Of a stretch of 64,000 bases of DNA, positions 37,583-45,808 are shown piece by piece. The stretch comes from Chloroflexota bacterium (GTDB taxonomy: Bacteria > Chloroflexota > Anaerolineae > Aggregatilineales > J027), in assembly GCA_024434115.1 (NCBI GenBank), contig QMIT01000008.1, positions 1 through 64,000 on the forward strand. Reading direction: 5' to 3'. The notes under the pieces are model-generated. The model saw nothing but the letters and a program-made list of their open reading frames with translations. It was not told the origin of the DNA and ran no database searches. The stretch's first letter is position 1; the number at the start of each line of letters is the position of its first letter. The position numbers were made by a program, and so were the translations under genes.

Positions 37583-38092
37583 TCACTCCTGATGCGGAAA
37601 ACCGGCTCGTTTGCGTGCCGCATCGCGCTTTTGTATAAATTCATCGAGAGGCGCTTGACGGGCGGCTTTGATTCCCAAATCATTGAGTTCCTCATCACTG
37701 CGGGCCGCCAGATGCCGCAATAGATGTTGATAGGACAGCACGGCGGCTGGATAGGTAATGCCGCCAGCGTGGTGCATTAAATAAACCACCCGTATACCCT
37801 GATCTTGCATAATTTGGGCAGCGGCGGGCAGCGGAATATCGGGTGGCACAGAGGGGACACCATCACGCATGACGGCTTCGGCGGTCAATTCTTGGCGGTT
37901 ATCCCGTGTATACGCCTGAGCCAATTCTTTCTGGCTGACCACCCCAACCGCGTGGCCTTCTTCATTCAAAACGACCACCGCCTCCAATTGCTTTTCGAGC
38001 AGCAGGCGGGCGATTTCGATGATGGGGGTGTCGGGCGCACAGGTCGCCACCCCCACCGACATTAAATCACGGACAAGCAGTCGTTCAGCCAT
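37583..38092 (-). CDS. CBS-domain pair protein embedded in the CODH/ACS operon
   Basis: 169 residues: two CBS motifs (about 4-60 and 68-125; VRDLMSVGVATCAPDTPI, AVMRDGVPSVPPDIPL) and a charged C-terminal helix. CBS pairs often bind AMP, ATP or S-adenosylmethionine and act as energy or metabolite sensors. It lies 11 bp after acsB and 6 bp before acsD, so it is surely co-transcribed with them. It has no attached enzyme or channel. It may tune ACS or CFeSP activity to the adenylate state; that is inference. I know of no standard acetogen homologue at this position. Confidence 0.85.
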   Translation of the reverse strand: MAERLLVRDLMSVGVATCAPDTPIIEIARLLLEKQLEAVVVLNEEGHAVGVVSQKELAQAYTRDNRQELTAEAVMRDGVPSVPPDIPLPAAAQIMQDQGIRVVYLMHHAGGITYPAAVLSYQHLLRHLAARSDEELNDLGIKAARQAPLDEFIQKRDAARKRAGFPHQE

Positions 38093-38103
38093 CGCCGTGC
38101 GCC

Positions 38104-40407
38104 TTAGAAGATGGGATCCATCACCAGCGCCGGATGGTTATGTTCTTCCATCCACGCCAGCAGTTCATCAACGGTAGTGGCGTTGCTGCCATCAGCAATC
38201 CGGCTAATTAAATCCGGGTCGCCTTCACGGATAGCAACCGCTTGAAGCTCATCGGCCATCGAATCTTTGAGATAGCCACTCATCCACACTATCCGCTTAA
38301 AGCCACCATCGGCTTTAATAAATTTCGGGCTGACCAGATAGTATTTGCCAACACCCATCACGCCGGGGGTTTGCATCCCGCCACCCGCGATGCCTGCGAG
38401 AGTGCTAAAGGTCATCCCCGCCGGGGTCATGGTGGTGTCTTCGCGGCTGACAACCATCACACCGTTCGCCTCCGGGACGAGCATAACAATGCACTCAAAA
38501 CAGCCGCAGGCCGTCATCGGGTTTTCCATAATCGAGTACATGGCAACTTCACTGACCACGCCATGTGACCCCTGCTTGGCATAATCATTCGTACCCGACC
38601 AATAGCCTTTCAGCGCATCCACCACATTGCCGAGTTTAATCGGTTGGTTGGGGCCAGTCGGGTTGATGCTGTAGGACGCTTTGCAGTCCAACCAATTGTA
38701 GGCCCCGCATAATCCCAAGCGTTCAGGACTGACGATGCACACATGATTCGGTGCAAAGGACTGGCAAAGGGTACAGGAGTAAAATTCATCTACCGCATGG
38801 TCGGTCAAATCGGCAAGGCGTTTATTGCGATAGTCATAGGCTTCGCGTGCCCGCGCCAACCATGCTGCCAGTTGATCGGGGTCGGTATAAATCGTGATCT
38901 GCACTTTGTCCACAATCGCGCCAAAATCGGCATGAAAGCGAGCGTGCAAAATCTTGCCAAAATGCTCAAGGTTAAATCCCTTGTCGGCGGCGGCGCTGGA
39001 AATCCGAATCCACGCGATGTCACGCTGGCCGATATGCTGAATCCCTGATGCGCCGTTAACAAAATAATGAATCTGCCGCTCTAGGACAGGCTCAAAGTCT
39101 TGCTGCATGGCCCGCCCCGCGACCTGTACCACAATCCCCATATCCAGACAACCCTGTGCTTCAACGCCCTCCATGCCGGGGCCAACGATTTCCACCTTGC
39201 CGTCCACAATGTCATCCAGACCCGCCATCGTGAGATATTCAAAACAACGCGAATTCTTGCCGCCGAACTCAATCCGCATATCGGTCTTACGCACAACTTC
39301 GCCCTCAAACGCCGAACCGTAAGGCACAGGCACAGGCACATCTGCGACCCGCACCTTGACCCCACGCACCTCGATGCACTTTTGTACAAGGCGTTCGGCG
39401 CGTTCGAGATCATCTTTCCCGTCAATCTCATTAAACGGCATACTCACCACATGCTCATAGGTGGTGACACCCGTCGGCAAAATTTCGGGGATGATGGTAT
39501 CGGCGATAACCGGGAAACCAAAGCTAATCGCCCCCGCTGCCGCCGCATATTTCAAATCATCCACTTCGCCCAGCGCCAGCACAAACGCGAACACCCGATG
39601 TTTGTTATACAGCAAGATGTCGCGGGCCATCCCGCCTTTCATCCCGCCAAAGGTCAGCGCAGAACGCACCGCAAATCCGAGGGCATACACCGCGCTCAAT
39701 GTATCCGTGCCAAAGGGGACGGTATACGTGTCGTAGCCGAGTTCAACGCCTTCTTCGGTCAGTTGATGGATAATGCTGCGTCCGTTGACATTGCCGGAGA
39801 GGAAACATAGGATATTGCGCCGCTGCAATTCACGCACAATCTTGACGGCGACCTCATTCGATTTTGCCGCCCCCACAATCGCTGCGAATCCCGGCATACG
39901 TCCATCTACCAGTTGAATCCCCCATGAGCGCAGTTGAATGTCATCAATCGGGCCATTAAGGTGTCCGTCCGATTTTCCGTTGCTACTACCGCCATTGCCA
40001 TTTCCGGCGTCCGGGCTGGTGAACGCTGTGCCACCCGCCAGATGGAAACCGGGCATGGGTTCGGGTTGCAGCCCATACACAAAACGAATGGCTTCAATCG
40101 TCTCGGCAGCCAATAAAGTCGCCATGCCACTATCCAGTGTTTCGCCAAGATAGGGCGTCCAATGGCGGCCCGCTGGAATGGGATGCAAGAGTTCGCGGGC
40201 ATGTTCGAGGACAGGGCCCAACTGCCCAATCGTCTCAACCTGCTGCCCAGTCATGCCAAAAATGAGGGGCAGATAGTAGGCTGTGTTTGGAAAAGCAACC
40301 GGGGTGTCCGGGCCTTTTTCCGCCAATGCTTTACGGAGCATAAACTCCGCTTCTGTAACCAGTGCATTCGAGCCACGAATGGCACGCGTCGCAACATATC
40401 GGGACAT
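38104..40407 (-). CDS. acsB: CO dehydrogenase/acetyl-CoA synthase, ACS subunit
   Basis: 767 residues, the long bacterial form with an N-terminal CODH-contact domain (about 1-130). All six A-cluster cysteines are seen: CTLCQSFAPNHVC, LGLCGAYNWLDC, and ACGCFEC near 620. The CoA/methyl-binding middle domain (GPGMEGVEAQG) is present. A Gly/Asn/Ser-rich insert (about residues 130-155, NGNGGSSNGKSDGHLNG) separates the first domain from the second. ACS joins CO, methyl and CoA into acetyl-CoA. AGGAGGTG precedes the ATG. It is 11 bp after acsA. Confidence 0.97.
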   Translation of the reverse strand: MSRYVATRAIRGSNALVTEAEFMLRKALAEKGPDTPVAFPNTAYYLPLIFGMTGQQVETIGQLGPVLEHARELLHPIPAGRHWTPYLGETLDSGMATLLAAETIEAIRFVYGLQPEPMPGFHLAGGTAFTSPDAGNGNGGSSNGKSDGHLNGPIDDIQLRSWGIQLVDGRMPGFAAIVGAAKSNEVAVKIVRELQRRNILCFLSGNVNGRSIIHQLTEEGVELGYDTYTVPFGTDTLSAVYALGFAVRSALTFGGMKGGMARDILLYNKHRVFAFVLALGEVDDLKYAAAAGAISFGFPVIADTIIPEILPTGVTTYEHVVSMPFNEIDGKDDLERAERLVQKCIEVRGVKVRVADVPVPVPYGSAFEGEVVRKTDMRIEFGGKNSRCFEYLTMAGLDDIVDGKVEIVGPGMEGVEAQGCLDMGIVVQVAGRAMQQDFEPVLERQIHYFVNGASGIQHIGQRDIAWIRISSAAADKGFNLEHFGKILHARFHADFGAIVDKVQITIYTDPDQLAAWLARAREAYDYRNKRLADLTDHAVDEFYSCTLCQSFAPNHVCIVSPERLGLCGAYNWLDCKASYSINPTGPNQPIKLGNVVDALKGYWSGTNDYAKQGSHGVVSEVAMYSIMENPMTACGCFECIVMLVPEANGVMVVSREDTTMTPAGMTFSTLAGIAGGGMQTPGVMGVGKYYLVSPKFIKADGGFKRIVWMSGYLKDSMADELQAVAIREGDPDLISRIADGSNATTVDELLAWMEEHNHPALVMDPIF

Positions 40408-40418
40408 TGGCTCACCTC

Positions 40419-42434
40419 CTACTCTTCAACTACGCCATAGAGCGCTGCCCGGCGTTCAGCCAACGGAAGCTGCTCTAATTCGATGATACGGGCATCGCCA
40501 CTACGACCAAAACGCTCTGGGTCATAGGCGGGCAGACCCAACGCAGCCCGTTTGCGGTCAATGTGTTCCAGCGTCTTTTGGATCATGCTGTCGGGGTCAA
40601 CGTCGAATTCCATCTTTCCGCCGTAGAGCTTTTCCCAGCCTTCGGTGAGGTAGTGCAGCACCGCGTCACTATCCGACATACGATCTGGCATTCCGCTGAC
40701 GGGGGACGACCCGCCGAAAATGACATATGCCCCGGAAGCCACACAATACACCCCAATCGAAAGCGCCTTTTCGCTCATCCATTCGGGAGCCAAGCCCACC
40801 GCCGGAATCTGGTCAATATCGTCACCCAAACCGCCGTCCTCAACTATTTGGGTCAGCACGGTCAAAATACGGGTGTTATCCACACATGATCCCATGTGCA
40901 GAACGGGGGGAATCCCTACCGCCTCGCAGACCTCGCGTAATCCCGGCCCGACTTGATCTAGCCCTGCCTCGCCGAGCAATAGCCCCAACTTGGCGCTGGC
41001 AATCGCGCCGCAGCCCGTCTGGACAACTAGCACATCTTGTTTAAGCAGTTCCTTAACGACATAGGTATGCAAATAATCTTGGGTACTGCGTGGGTTATTG
41101 CAGCCGACAATCGCCGCTACCCCACGAATGCGTCCCGTCATGATCGCATCATTGAGAGGTCGAAACGAAGCGCGATAGCTGCCCCCCAACATATAATTGA
41201 TGTATTCATGCGAGAAACCGGGGATGAGGTTCTCCCGTGCATTGGGGATTTGCACCGGGCCGCGATTCTTAAAATTATCAATCGCCGTCCGCAGAATTTG
41301 TTTAGCAATCGTCAGCGCATGGTGTTCATCAAATTCGATGTGGGTCGCCCCTTTGATTTTCACTTTGGGCGAAGTGGTAATGACAAGGGTATGGAAATTC
41401 TCGGCCAATTTGACAAGGGCCTGCATGATGCACTGCACATCTACCACCATTGCCTCAACCGCGCCCGTCAAAATGGATAACTCTTGATGGAGGAAGTTAC
41501 CAGCCGCTGGAATGCCTTGACGCATCAAGATTTCATTCGCCGTGCAGCAAATCCCCGCCAAATTGACGCCTTTCGCCCCAGCCTGTTTAGCATATTCGAT
41601 AATTTCTGGGTCTTGGGATGCCGCCACAATCATTTCGCTGAGGGTTGGCTCATGCCCATGTACGACCACATTCACCATATCTTGTTTGAGTACCCCAAGA
41701 TTGGCTTGGCCCAATATCGGCGCAGGCGTCCCAAACAAAATATCGGAAATGTCGGTGGCAATCATGCTGCCGCCCCACCCATCGGCCAGTGCAGTGCGAA
41801 TGGTGTGTTGCAAAAGATGTTCAGGGTCTTGGTCGTCGCCAATATGGGTGCGATGTAAGGATTCGACCACTTCACGGTCAATGCCGCGTGGAATGACACC
41901 CTGTTCTTGCCAAATTTTCTGTCGTTTTTCGGGGGCACGCATGATGGGGGCGATATGACCACGCTGCTGCCCAAATTGGGCGATATAGAGATCAGCCAGA
42001 TCATTCGCAATTTCAGTGGGGGAGCGCCCTTCAATGGGGATGTGATAATGTTCGGCAACTGTCCGCAGTTTGGCGACATCGCGGATCATATAGCCTTCTG
42101 TCTTGCCCTCAGCAACCGCTTTGAGGGTAAACGCCATATCCCGGCCATGATCGGAATGCGCCGCCGAACCCGCTGCCACTGCTCGTACAAAATTGCGGGC
42201 TTGGATGGTATCAATCGTCGCGCCGCAAACCCCTGTCTGACCCTCTTTGGTCAAACGACACGGCCCCATGCCACACATTTTGCAGCACATCCCCGCCGCG
42301 CCAATATTACAGGGCACCATCGCATCGGCCCGACTAAAGGCTGTGCTGACGCCGATTTCATCCGCCCGGATGAGCATTTCTTGGGCAGCCGGATCAATAC
42401 TCTGTTCAACGGGAGTGCGTTTATCTTTAGGCAT
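40419..42434 (-). CDS. acsA: Anaerobic Ni-CO dehydrogenase catalytic subunit
   Basis: 671 residues. The N-terminal B/D cluster cysteines are present in GAAGMCCKMCGMGPCRL. C-cluster ligands are recognisable: His in VVVHGHEPTLSEM, Cys in NLAGICCTANEILMRQG, Cys in AAIVGCNNPRSTQD, Cys in VVQTGCGAIASAKLGLL, and Cys in GVYCVASGAYVIFGGSSP. It reduces CO2 to CO for the ACS A-cluster, or oxidises CO. The start overlaps the end of the upstream HMA-like gene by 8 bp, so translation may be coupled. Position before acsB is typical of bifunctional CODH/ACS operons. Confidence 0.97.
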   Translation of the reverse strand: MPKDKRTPVEQSIDPAAQEMLIRADEIGVSTAFSRADAMVPCNIGAAGMCCKMCGMGPCRLTKEGQTGVCGATIDTIQARNFVRAVAAGSAAHSDHGRDMAFTLKAVAEGKTEGYMIRDVAKLRTVAEHYHIPIEGRSPTEIANDLADLYIAQFGQQRGHIAPIMRAPEKRQKIWQEQGVIPRGIDREVVESLHRTHIGDDQDPEHLLQHTIRTALADGWGGSMIATDISDILFGTPAPILGQANLGVLKQDMVNVVVHGHEPTLSEMIVAASQDPEIIEYAKQAGAKGVNLAGICCTANEILMRQGIPAAGNFLHQELSILTGAVEAMVVDVQCIMQALVKLAENFHTLVITTSPKVKIKGATHIEFDEHHALTIAKQILRTAIDNFKNRGPVQIPNARENLIPGFSHEYINYMLGGSYRASFRPLNDAIMTGRIRGVAAIVGCNNPRSTQDYLHTYVVKELLKQDVLVVQTGCGAIASAKLGLLLGEAGLDQVGPGLREVCEAVGIPPVLHMGSCVDNTRILTVLTQIVEDGGLGDDIDQIPAVGLAPEWMSEKALSIGVYCVASGAYVIFGGSSPVSGMPDRMSDSDAVLHYLTEGWEKLYGGKMEFDVDPDSMIQKTLEHIDRKRAALGLPAYDPERFGRSGDARIIELEQLPLAERRAALYGVVEE

Positions 42435-42828
42435 GATCGGTCTCTCCCATCTTGCTGACTCTCCCTAGACCGGGGCACGGCCAGAGTGCATGGTCAGCAC
42501 TTGGGACATGCTGTTCAAAATTGATCGTCGAGCCAGTTTGTTTATAAGCGATGGTGTGTCTGAAATAAGGAGGTGAGGAGTAATCGTCGTTCGTGGTTGT
42601 GGCGTTTTCTACAGGTATCGCCATTGTCTCGGTGTACCCCGCTTGTTGCAGCGTGGTTTTGATAGTATCGGCATCAAGTACAGTGGGGTCAAACGAAATC
42701 TCGATGGTGCCGAAACAGCTACTGGCATAAACTTCCGTTATGCCCGTCATCTCCAGCAAGATGCGGCGGACTTCAAGGACATGATGATCCCCGTACATCG
42801 TCGGGACATCTAAGATAATAGTTTCCAT
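42427..42828 (-). CDS. HMA-like protein lacking CxxC, first gene of the CODH/ACS operon
   Basis: 133 residues. Residues 1-68 thread well on the heavy-metal-associated fold: TIILDVPTMYGDHHVLEVRR, then MTGITEVYASSCFGTIEISF and TIKTTLQQAGYTE. The usual GMTCxxC loop is replaced by TMYGDHH, so metal binding, if any, would use His/Asp or the later Cys. The C-terminal half (FRHTIAYKQTGSTINFEQH, ADHALWPCPG) is not in a family I know. Its stop overlaps the acsA start by 8 bp. A metal chaperone or regulatory role for CODH is a reasonable hypothesis only. Confidence 0.75.
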   Translation of the reverse strand: METIILDVPTMYGDHHVLEVRRILLEMTGITEVYASSCFGTIEISFDPTVLDADTIKTTLQQAGYTETMAIPVENATTTNDDYSSPPYFRHTIAYKQTGSTINFEQHVPSADHALWPCPGLGRVSKMGETDHA

Positions 42829-43027
42829 AGTGCTCTGCTTTCATTTGGGAAACTTTAGCGACCATGACCCGTCCATTTATGAGGTTGTCAAGCACAAAAA
42901 ACTCGAACAACCCTAGCTCTAAATAATCCTGATAGTGGTTTAGGGGAACAATAAATACAAGTGATTTCCTTCCCTTGTTTTCTTTCTTATTGTCATGCCG
43001 AGAAACTTGGTAACAGACTACTTTCGC
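42829..43027 (-). promoter_or_regulatory. Likely promoter region of the CODH/ACS operon
   Basis: 199 bp upstream of the HMA-like gene. On the minus strand a perfect TTGACA lies at 42891-42886. No good TATAAT follows at 16-18 bp (GTCATG at 17), so an activator or alternative sigma factor may be needed. No operator palindrome was seen. Confidence 0.35.
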
Positions 43028-44071
43028 CTAACAGTGCAGCAGATCACCCATCGCGGCCAACATGTCGAAAACCTGCTCCGCAACGGCGATATTGGCCGAA
43101 CCCAACCCGCAGCTTGGGGTTAATAAACTGCGTGATCGAAGCTCCTGTATCGTGATGGAAACACCGCTGGTTTCCGCTTTTTGGCAAATCAATTTCAGAC
43201 CAGCGTCAAGTCGTGCTGCCAATTCTTGTGGCGTGGTCTTAGAGACCGATTCATCGTTCGGCACAGCCCCCCAAGCGATAATCCCGCCTCGATCTAAAAA
43301 GGTGCGTAGTTCAGCCGGATAAAGGGCCAGCGTTTCGAGATACCCATTGCTATCGAGATTTAAAATATCCACCGAGGTTTCTAACAGTACCGACCAATCC
43401 GTATTGGCACAGCAGTGAACCCCCGCCAGCGCCCCCTCTTGATGAATAGCGGCAAACACCTCATTCAGCATCTCGGTCACTTGCTCACGGCTGAGGCTGA
43501 TAAAGGCCGATCCGAATGACGCCATATAGGGTTCGTCTACAAACAAGATGACATTCGGGCGCACCGTGCGTAAATGCTGAATTTGCCAACGGGCAATCAT
43601 GGCGGTATTTTTGACGATGACATCCGCCAGCAGGTCATGATAGAGGCTGGCCCGTAAATCTTGATCGGTCACGGTCAGCCCAAAACTGATTGGCCCTGTG
43701 ACCTGCCCTTTAATCCATTCGCCGGGGGTATGGCATAGCTGATCGAGCAGAATGCGAAAACCCGCTGAATAGGCTGGTTGAATATCAAAATACGTGACCT
43801 CATCCGCTAAATAATGCTCATAAAAAGTTTCCAGCGCGGGGGTGAGATCGCGGGTGGTGTCAAAATAGATTTTCTCTTTTTGCTCATCTACCACGATACC
43901 GGGCAGATGGGCGCTGTATTGGGCATACATACTTTCCCGAAAATCACGACGCGGCAGTTGCAGCCATGTCGGAATATTCAGTCGTTTTGCCAGACGCTCA
44001 CCGAGGGCCTCCGGTTCAAGGTGTGGGACACTGCCCACATGGGTTGTCATAAAATTAGGTTCAAATACCAT
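43028..44071 (-). CDS. MetE/UroD-like (corrinoid or thiol) methyltransferase family protein
   Basis: 347 residues from the ATG at 44071, which has a near-perfect AGGAGGTG site; longer frames upstream are rejected. The start TTHVGSVPHLEPEALGERLA and the block GPISFGLTV place it in the UROD/MetE superfamily. A zinc-type site is suggested by His-Cys-Cys in GVHCCANTDW plus Cys in LLTPSCGLGS, as in cobalamin-independent methionine synthase and MtaA/CmuA-type enzymes. Its place 199 bp upstream of the CODH/ACS operon suggests methyl transfer to or from a corrinoid or thiol. Substrate unknown. It is too short for full MetE. Confidence 0.75.
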   Translation of the reverse strand: MVFEPNFMTTHVGSVPHLEPEALGERLAKRLNIPTWLQLPRRDFRESMYAQYSAHLPGIVVDEQKEKIYFDTTRDLTPALETFYEHYLADEVTYFDIQPAYSAGFRILLDQLCHTPGEWIKGQVTGPISFGLTVTDQDLRASLYHDLLADVIVKNTAMIARWQIQHLRTVRPNVILFVDEPYMASFGSAFISLSREQVTEMLNEVFAAIHQEGALAGVHCCANTDWSVLLETSVDILNLDSNGYLETLALYPAELRTFLDRGGIIAWGAVPNDESVSKTTPQELAARLDAGLKLICQKAETSGVSITIQELRSRSLLTPSCGLGSANIAVAEQVFDMLAAMGDLLHC

Positions 44072-44195
44072 AATCACCTCCTGTTGAATTCCCATGAATA
44101 ATATCGTCTCCCAATCATGGAGAATCAAAAGGTGTGGAATGTAATATAAAATTCGTGAGCCTATGATGAATAGCCTGAAGTGAGTGACAAACAAC

Positions 44196-44225
44196 AAAAA
44201 GCCTTACCCCACAGTGGGATAAGGC
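44196..44225 (-). terminator. Intrinsic terminator of the 44260-45633 gene
   Basis: On the minus strand GCCTTATCCCA pairs with TGGGGTAAGGC around a short loop (44201-44225) and is followed by TTTTTG. Strong stem with T-run. Confidence 0.85.
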
Positions 44226-44259
44226 CCTATGGTCAAAAGCATCAGAATTCCCGCGCCAT

Positions 44260-45633
44260 CTATTCCACTCGCCAAACATGCACGATAGGTTGAGCGCCAT
44301 CCGCAAAAAGCTCCAACACATACAGCAACTGGTTAACCCGGTCATAGGTAGCGTCGCCAATCCGTCCCCGCCGCTGCACACCTATGCCCAACATCTCCAA
44401 TTCCACTTGATCGGGGTTGAGATAGAGGTATTCATCCACATCTAGGCTGGCATAGGGCTGCGGTTGATCGGGGAAAAGATTACCCTGCGCGACCTGTGCC
44501 AGATCATCGGGGTTATAAAAAATGAATTGACCGACAAACGCCGAACTCCACCATCCGCGATAATCATTATGCCCCTCGCACCCCTGCAAATCTTCGGGCG
44601 TACACAGCGACCCATCCGCCATACGGCACACGTCAAATTGACTGACTAACGCGGTTTCCACACAGGGGAATGCTGGCCCTGCCGGATTGACCCACCCATA
44701 CCAGTATTTTTCGCCGATGCTTTTAGTGCCAACAAACAACACCGCCGACCTGCCATCACTGGTAGTCAACCAAGCACCTCCCTCCCATTCATCGGGATGT
44801 TGGTATCCATTCATATTGCCCTCAATATTCGAGGTGGTATCGGACGTTTGATATAGCAGCAGCGGAATGGCGTCTAGGGTTATACCGTCCGGCGCTGGAT
44901 TACCTTGTTCATCCCACGAGCGATAGGCAAACAGGGCTGGCCCCATGCCCGACCATCCCCCATCCCGAAATCGTCCGGTGGCAAGATAACGTCCACCCAC
45001 ATAGGTATCAGCCCATTCAGCCGGGATTTCAAAAAGATAGCCATTAACGCTGTAAGGATGCTCGGTGCTAACAAACCATGTCCCCTGCATATTGGCATGG
45101 GCAAGGTCGAGGCTAAACCACCCATGTGAAGGTGCTTCTGGTTCTGGATGAAGGTGCTGCCCCCACGCAATATGAATCAATGGCCCGGTTTCGGGGCGAT
45201 TGAGATATTGCAAGCCGATGCGTGGGATTTCATCCAAGCCCGTAAAGAAACCTGCGGCAACATCGGTGAGGGGCTGCAAATAGGCGGCGCGATTGAGCGC
45301 ATTCACATGGGCGGCATTCATGGGAACGGGGATAGCGATTTCGGCTACTCGACTACCATCTGGTAATTCTCCATACGGAAGCCGATCATGCCCGGTGATA
45401 AACAGCGATCCCGGAAACCCATCCTCCGCCCCGGTAGGATCACCATCGGGATTAAACGTCATCGCGTTACCGCCGTATTCAAAAGTATCAGGTCGTAATC
45501 CCGGCTCAGGTAAACGAAATGCCCCCAAGTAGTGGAGATCATCGGGTTGAATGAGAGGGTTAGGTGTTTGGGCAAAGGTCGTGGTCGAGAGGCCGAGCAT
45601 CAAGATTACAGCAAAAAACACAAGCGGTTTCAT
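44260..45633 (-). CDS. Secreted protein of unknown function
   Basis: 457 residues from the ATG at 45633 (AGGAGG at 6 nt); a frame six codons longer is rejected. A signal peptide ends near TTFAQT. The mature protein has many short Trp/Tyr/Gly-rich strands (GNAMTFNPDG, SLFITGHDRLPYGELPDG, GTWFVSTEHPYS, AVLFVGTKSIGEKYWYGW, GDATYDRVNQLLYVLE), suggesting a beta-propeller-type fold. Four Cys residues in ETALVSQFDVC...LQGCEG may form disulfides. I recognise no catalytic motif or named family. It has its own terminator and is separated from the sugar operon by another. Confidence 0.65.
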   Translation of the reverse strand: MKPLVFFAVILMLGLSTTTFAQTPNPLIQPDDLHYLGAFRLPEPGLRPDTFEYGGNAMTFNPDGDPTGAEDGFPGSLFITGHDRLPYGELPDGSRVAEIAIPVPMNAAHVNALNRAAYLQPLTDVAAGFFTGLDEIPRIGLQYLNRPETGPLIHIAWGQHLHPEPEAPSHGWFSLDLAHANMQGTWFVSTEHPYSVNGYLFEIPAEWADTYVGGRYLATGRFRDGGWSGMGPALFAYRSWDEQGNPAPDGITLDAIPLLLYQTSDTTSNIEGNMNGYQHPDEWEGGAWLTTSDGRSAVLFVGTKSIGEKYWYGWVNPAGPAFPCVETALVSQFDVCRMADGSLCTPEDLQGCEGHNDYRGWWSSAFVGQFIFYNPDDLAQVAQGNLFPDQPQPYASLDVDEYLYLNPDQVELEMLGIGVQRRGRIGDATYDRVNQLLYVLELFADGAQPIVHVWRVE

Positions 45634-45732
45634 TGCAATCCTCCTTGTCACATTGACGGAGAAAACGACTACATGGCTTTATGTCGGTGTTATCTCATTA
45701 TAGGCACAAACCGCAGATTTGGCTTGGTGGTA

Positions 45733-45774
45733 AACCAAAGAGGCCGCCTTCCCAGACATCATGGGAAAACGACC
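45733..45774 (-). terminator. Intrinsic terminator of the sugar operon
   Basis: On the minus strand a 13-bp stem forms between 45774-45762 and 45754-45742 with a 7-nt loop and several G-U pairs, followed by TCTTTGGTTT. On the plus strand the wobbles turn into mismatches, so orientation is minus. Confidence 0.75.
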
Positions 45775-45808
45775 TTTTTGGCGATACTACGATACGATTA
45801 CGGTAAAT

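Noticed and set aside
39100..39810. Long plus-strand open frame (236 codons) over acsB
   Set aside because: It is antisense to the conserved ACS coding sequence, is His/Arg/Asn-rich as expected of a reverse frame, and lacks a ribosome site or known domain.
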